DNA of 5,694 nt from an uncultured Variovorax sp. (lineage in GTDB: Bacteria > Pseudomonadota > Gammaproteobacteria > Burkholderiales > Burkholderiaceae). The notes beneath the pieces were generated by a model. It saw only the letters and a list, made by a program, of their open reading frames with translations. It ran no database searches and was not told where the DNA came from. The stretch is taken from NCBI GenBank assembly GCA_946478645.1, contig CAMLCW010000337.1, positions 1 to 5,694 on the forward strand, given 5' to 3'. This document shows, piece after piece, positions 5,686-5,694 of the stretch (positions are counted from its first letter, which is position 1; each line of letters opens with the position of its first letter). The translations under genes were made by a program, and so were the position numbers.

Positions 5686-5694
5686 GAAGTCAAA

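Noticed and set aside
1..5694. A novel defence, mobile or otherwise undescribed system
   Set aside because: All six genes belong to known families of assimilatory sulfate reduction or ferredoxins, composition is uniform, and no integration marks or repeats are present. Only CysH, DUF934 and regulatory details are unusual.

Overview
The window looks like chromosomal DNA from a GC-rich betaproteobacterium. Codons are strongly G/C-ending, and the gene content and protein style fit Burkholderiales, most likely Comamonadaceae (Variovorax-like). That placement comes from recognising the proteins, not from a search. Nearly all of the sequence is coding on the + strand. I saw no mobile elements, RNA genes, CRISPR or broken genes.

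Layout. Bases 1-220 are non-coding: a short inverted repeat at the left edge (5-20), A-tracts spaced about one helical turn apart (45-71), an ATAAG/CTTAT cluster that looks like a LysR-type (CysB-like) binding site (88-106), a perfect 8-bp inverted repeat (111-132), and a weak candidate promoter (126-153). Five tightly packed sulfate-assimilation genes follow: cysI (221-1999), a DUF934 gene (1996-2400), cysH (2397-3026), cysD (3042-3983) and cysN (3983-5314). Three of the four junctions overlap by 1-4 bases and the fourth has a 15-base gap, so this is very probably one transcript with translational coupling. After a 41-base gap holding a plausible promoter comes fdxA (5356-5685), a 7Fe ferredoxin. 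The window ends nine bases later with no terminator visible.

How the genes work together. CysD and CysN (ATP sulfurylase) activate sulfate to APS. CysH reduces the activated sulfate to sulfite. CysI, a siroheme/[4Fe-4S] enzyme, reduces sulfite to sulfide for cysteine synthesis. The DUF934 protein is a conserved partner of unknown function. There is no cysJ flavoprotein and no APS kinase (cysC), either as a gene or as a CysN fusion. CysI therefore probably takes electrons from ferredoxin, and FdxA is a candidate donor.

The most notable point is CysH. It has the catalytic ECGLH motif but lacks all four cysteines of the [4Fe-4S] cluster normally found in bacterial APS reductases, has a C-terminal region about 20 residues shorter than usual, and has altered substrate-loop motifs. 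The lack of an APS kinase in the operon suggests APS as substrate, while the lack of the cluster suggests PAPS. The substrate of this divergent CysH is thus an open question. The rest of the window is a conventional assimilatory sulfate reduction locus.
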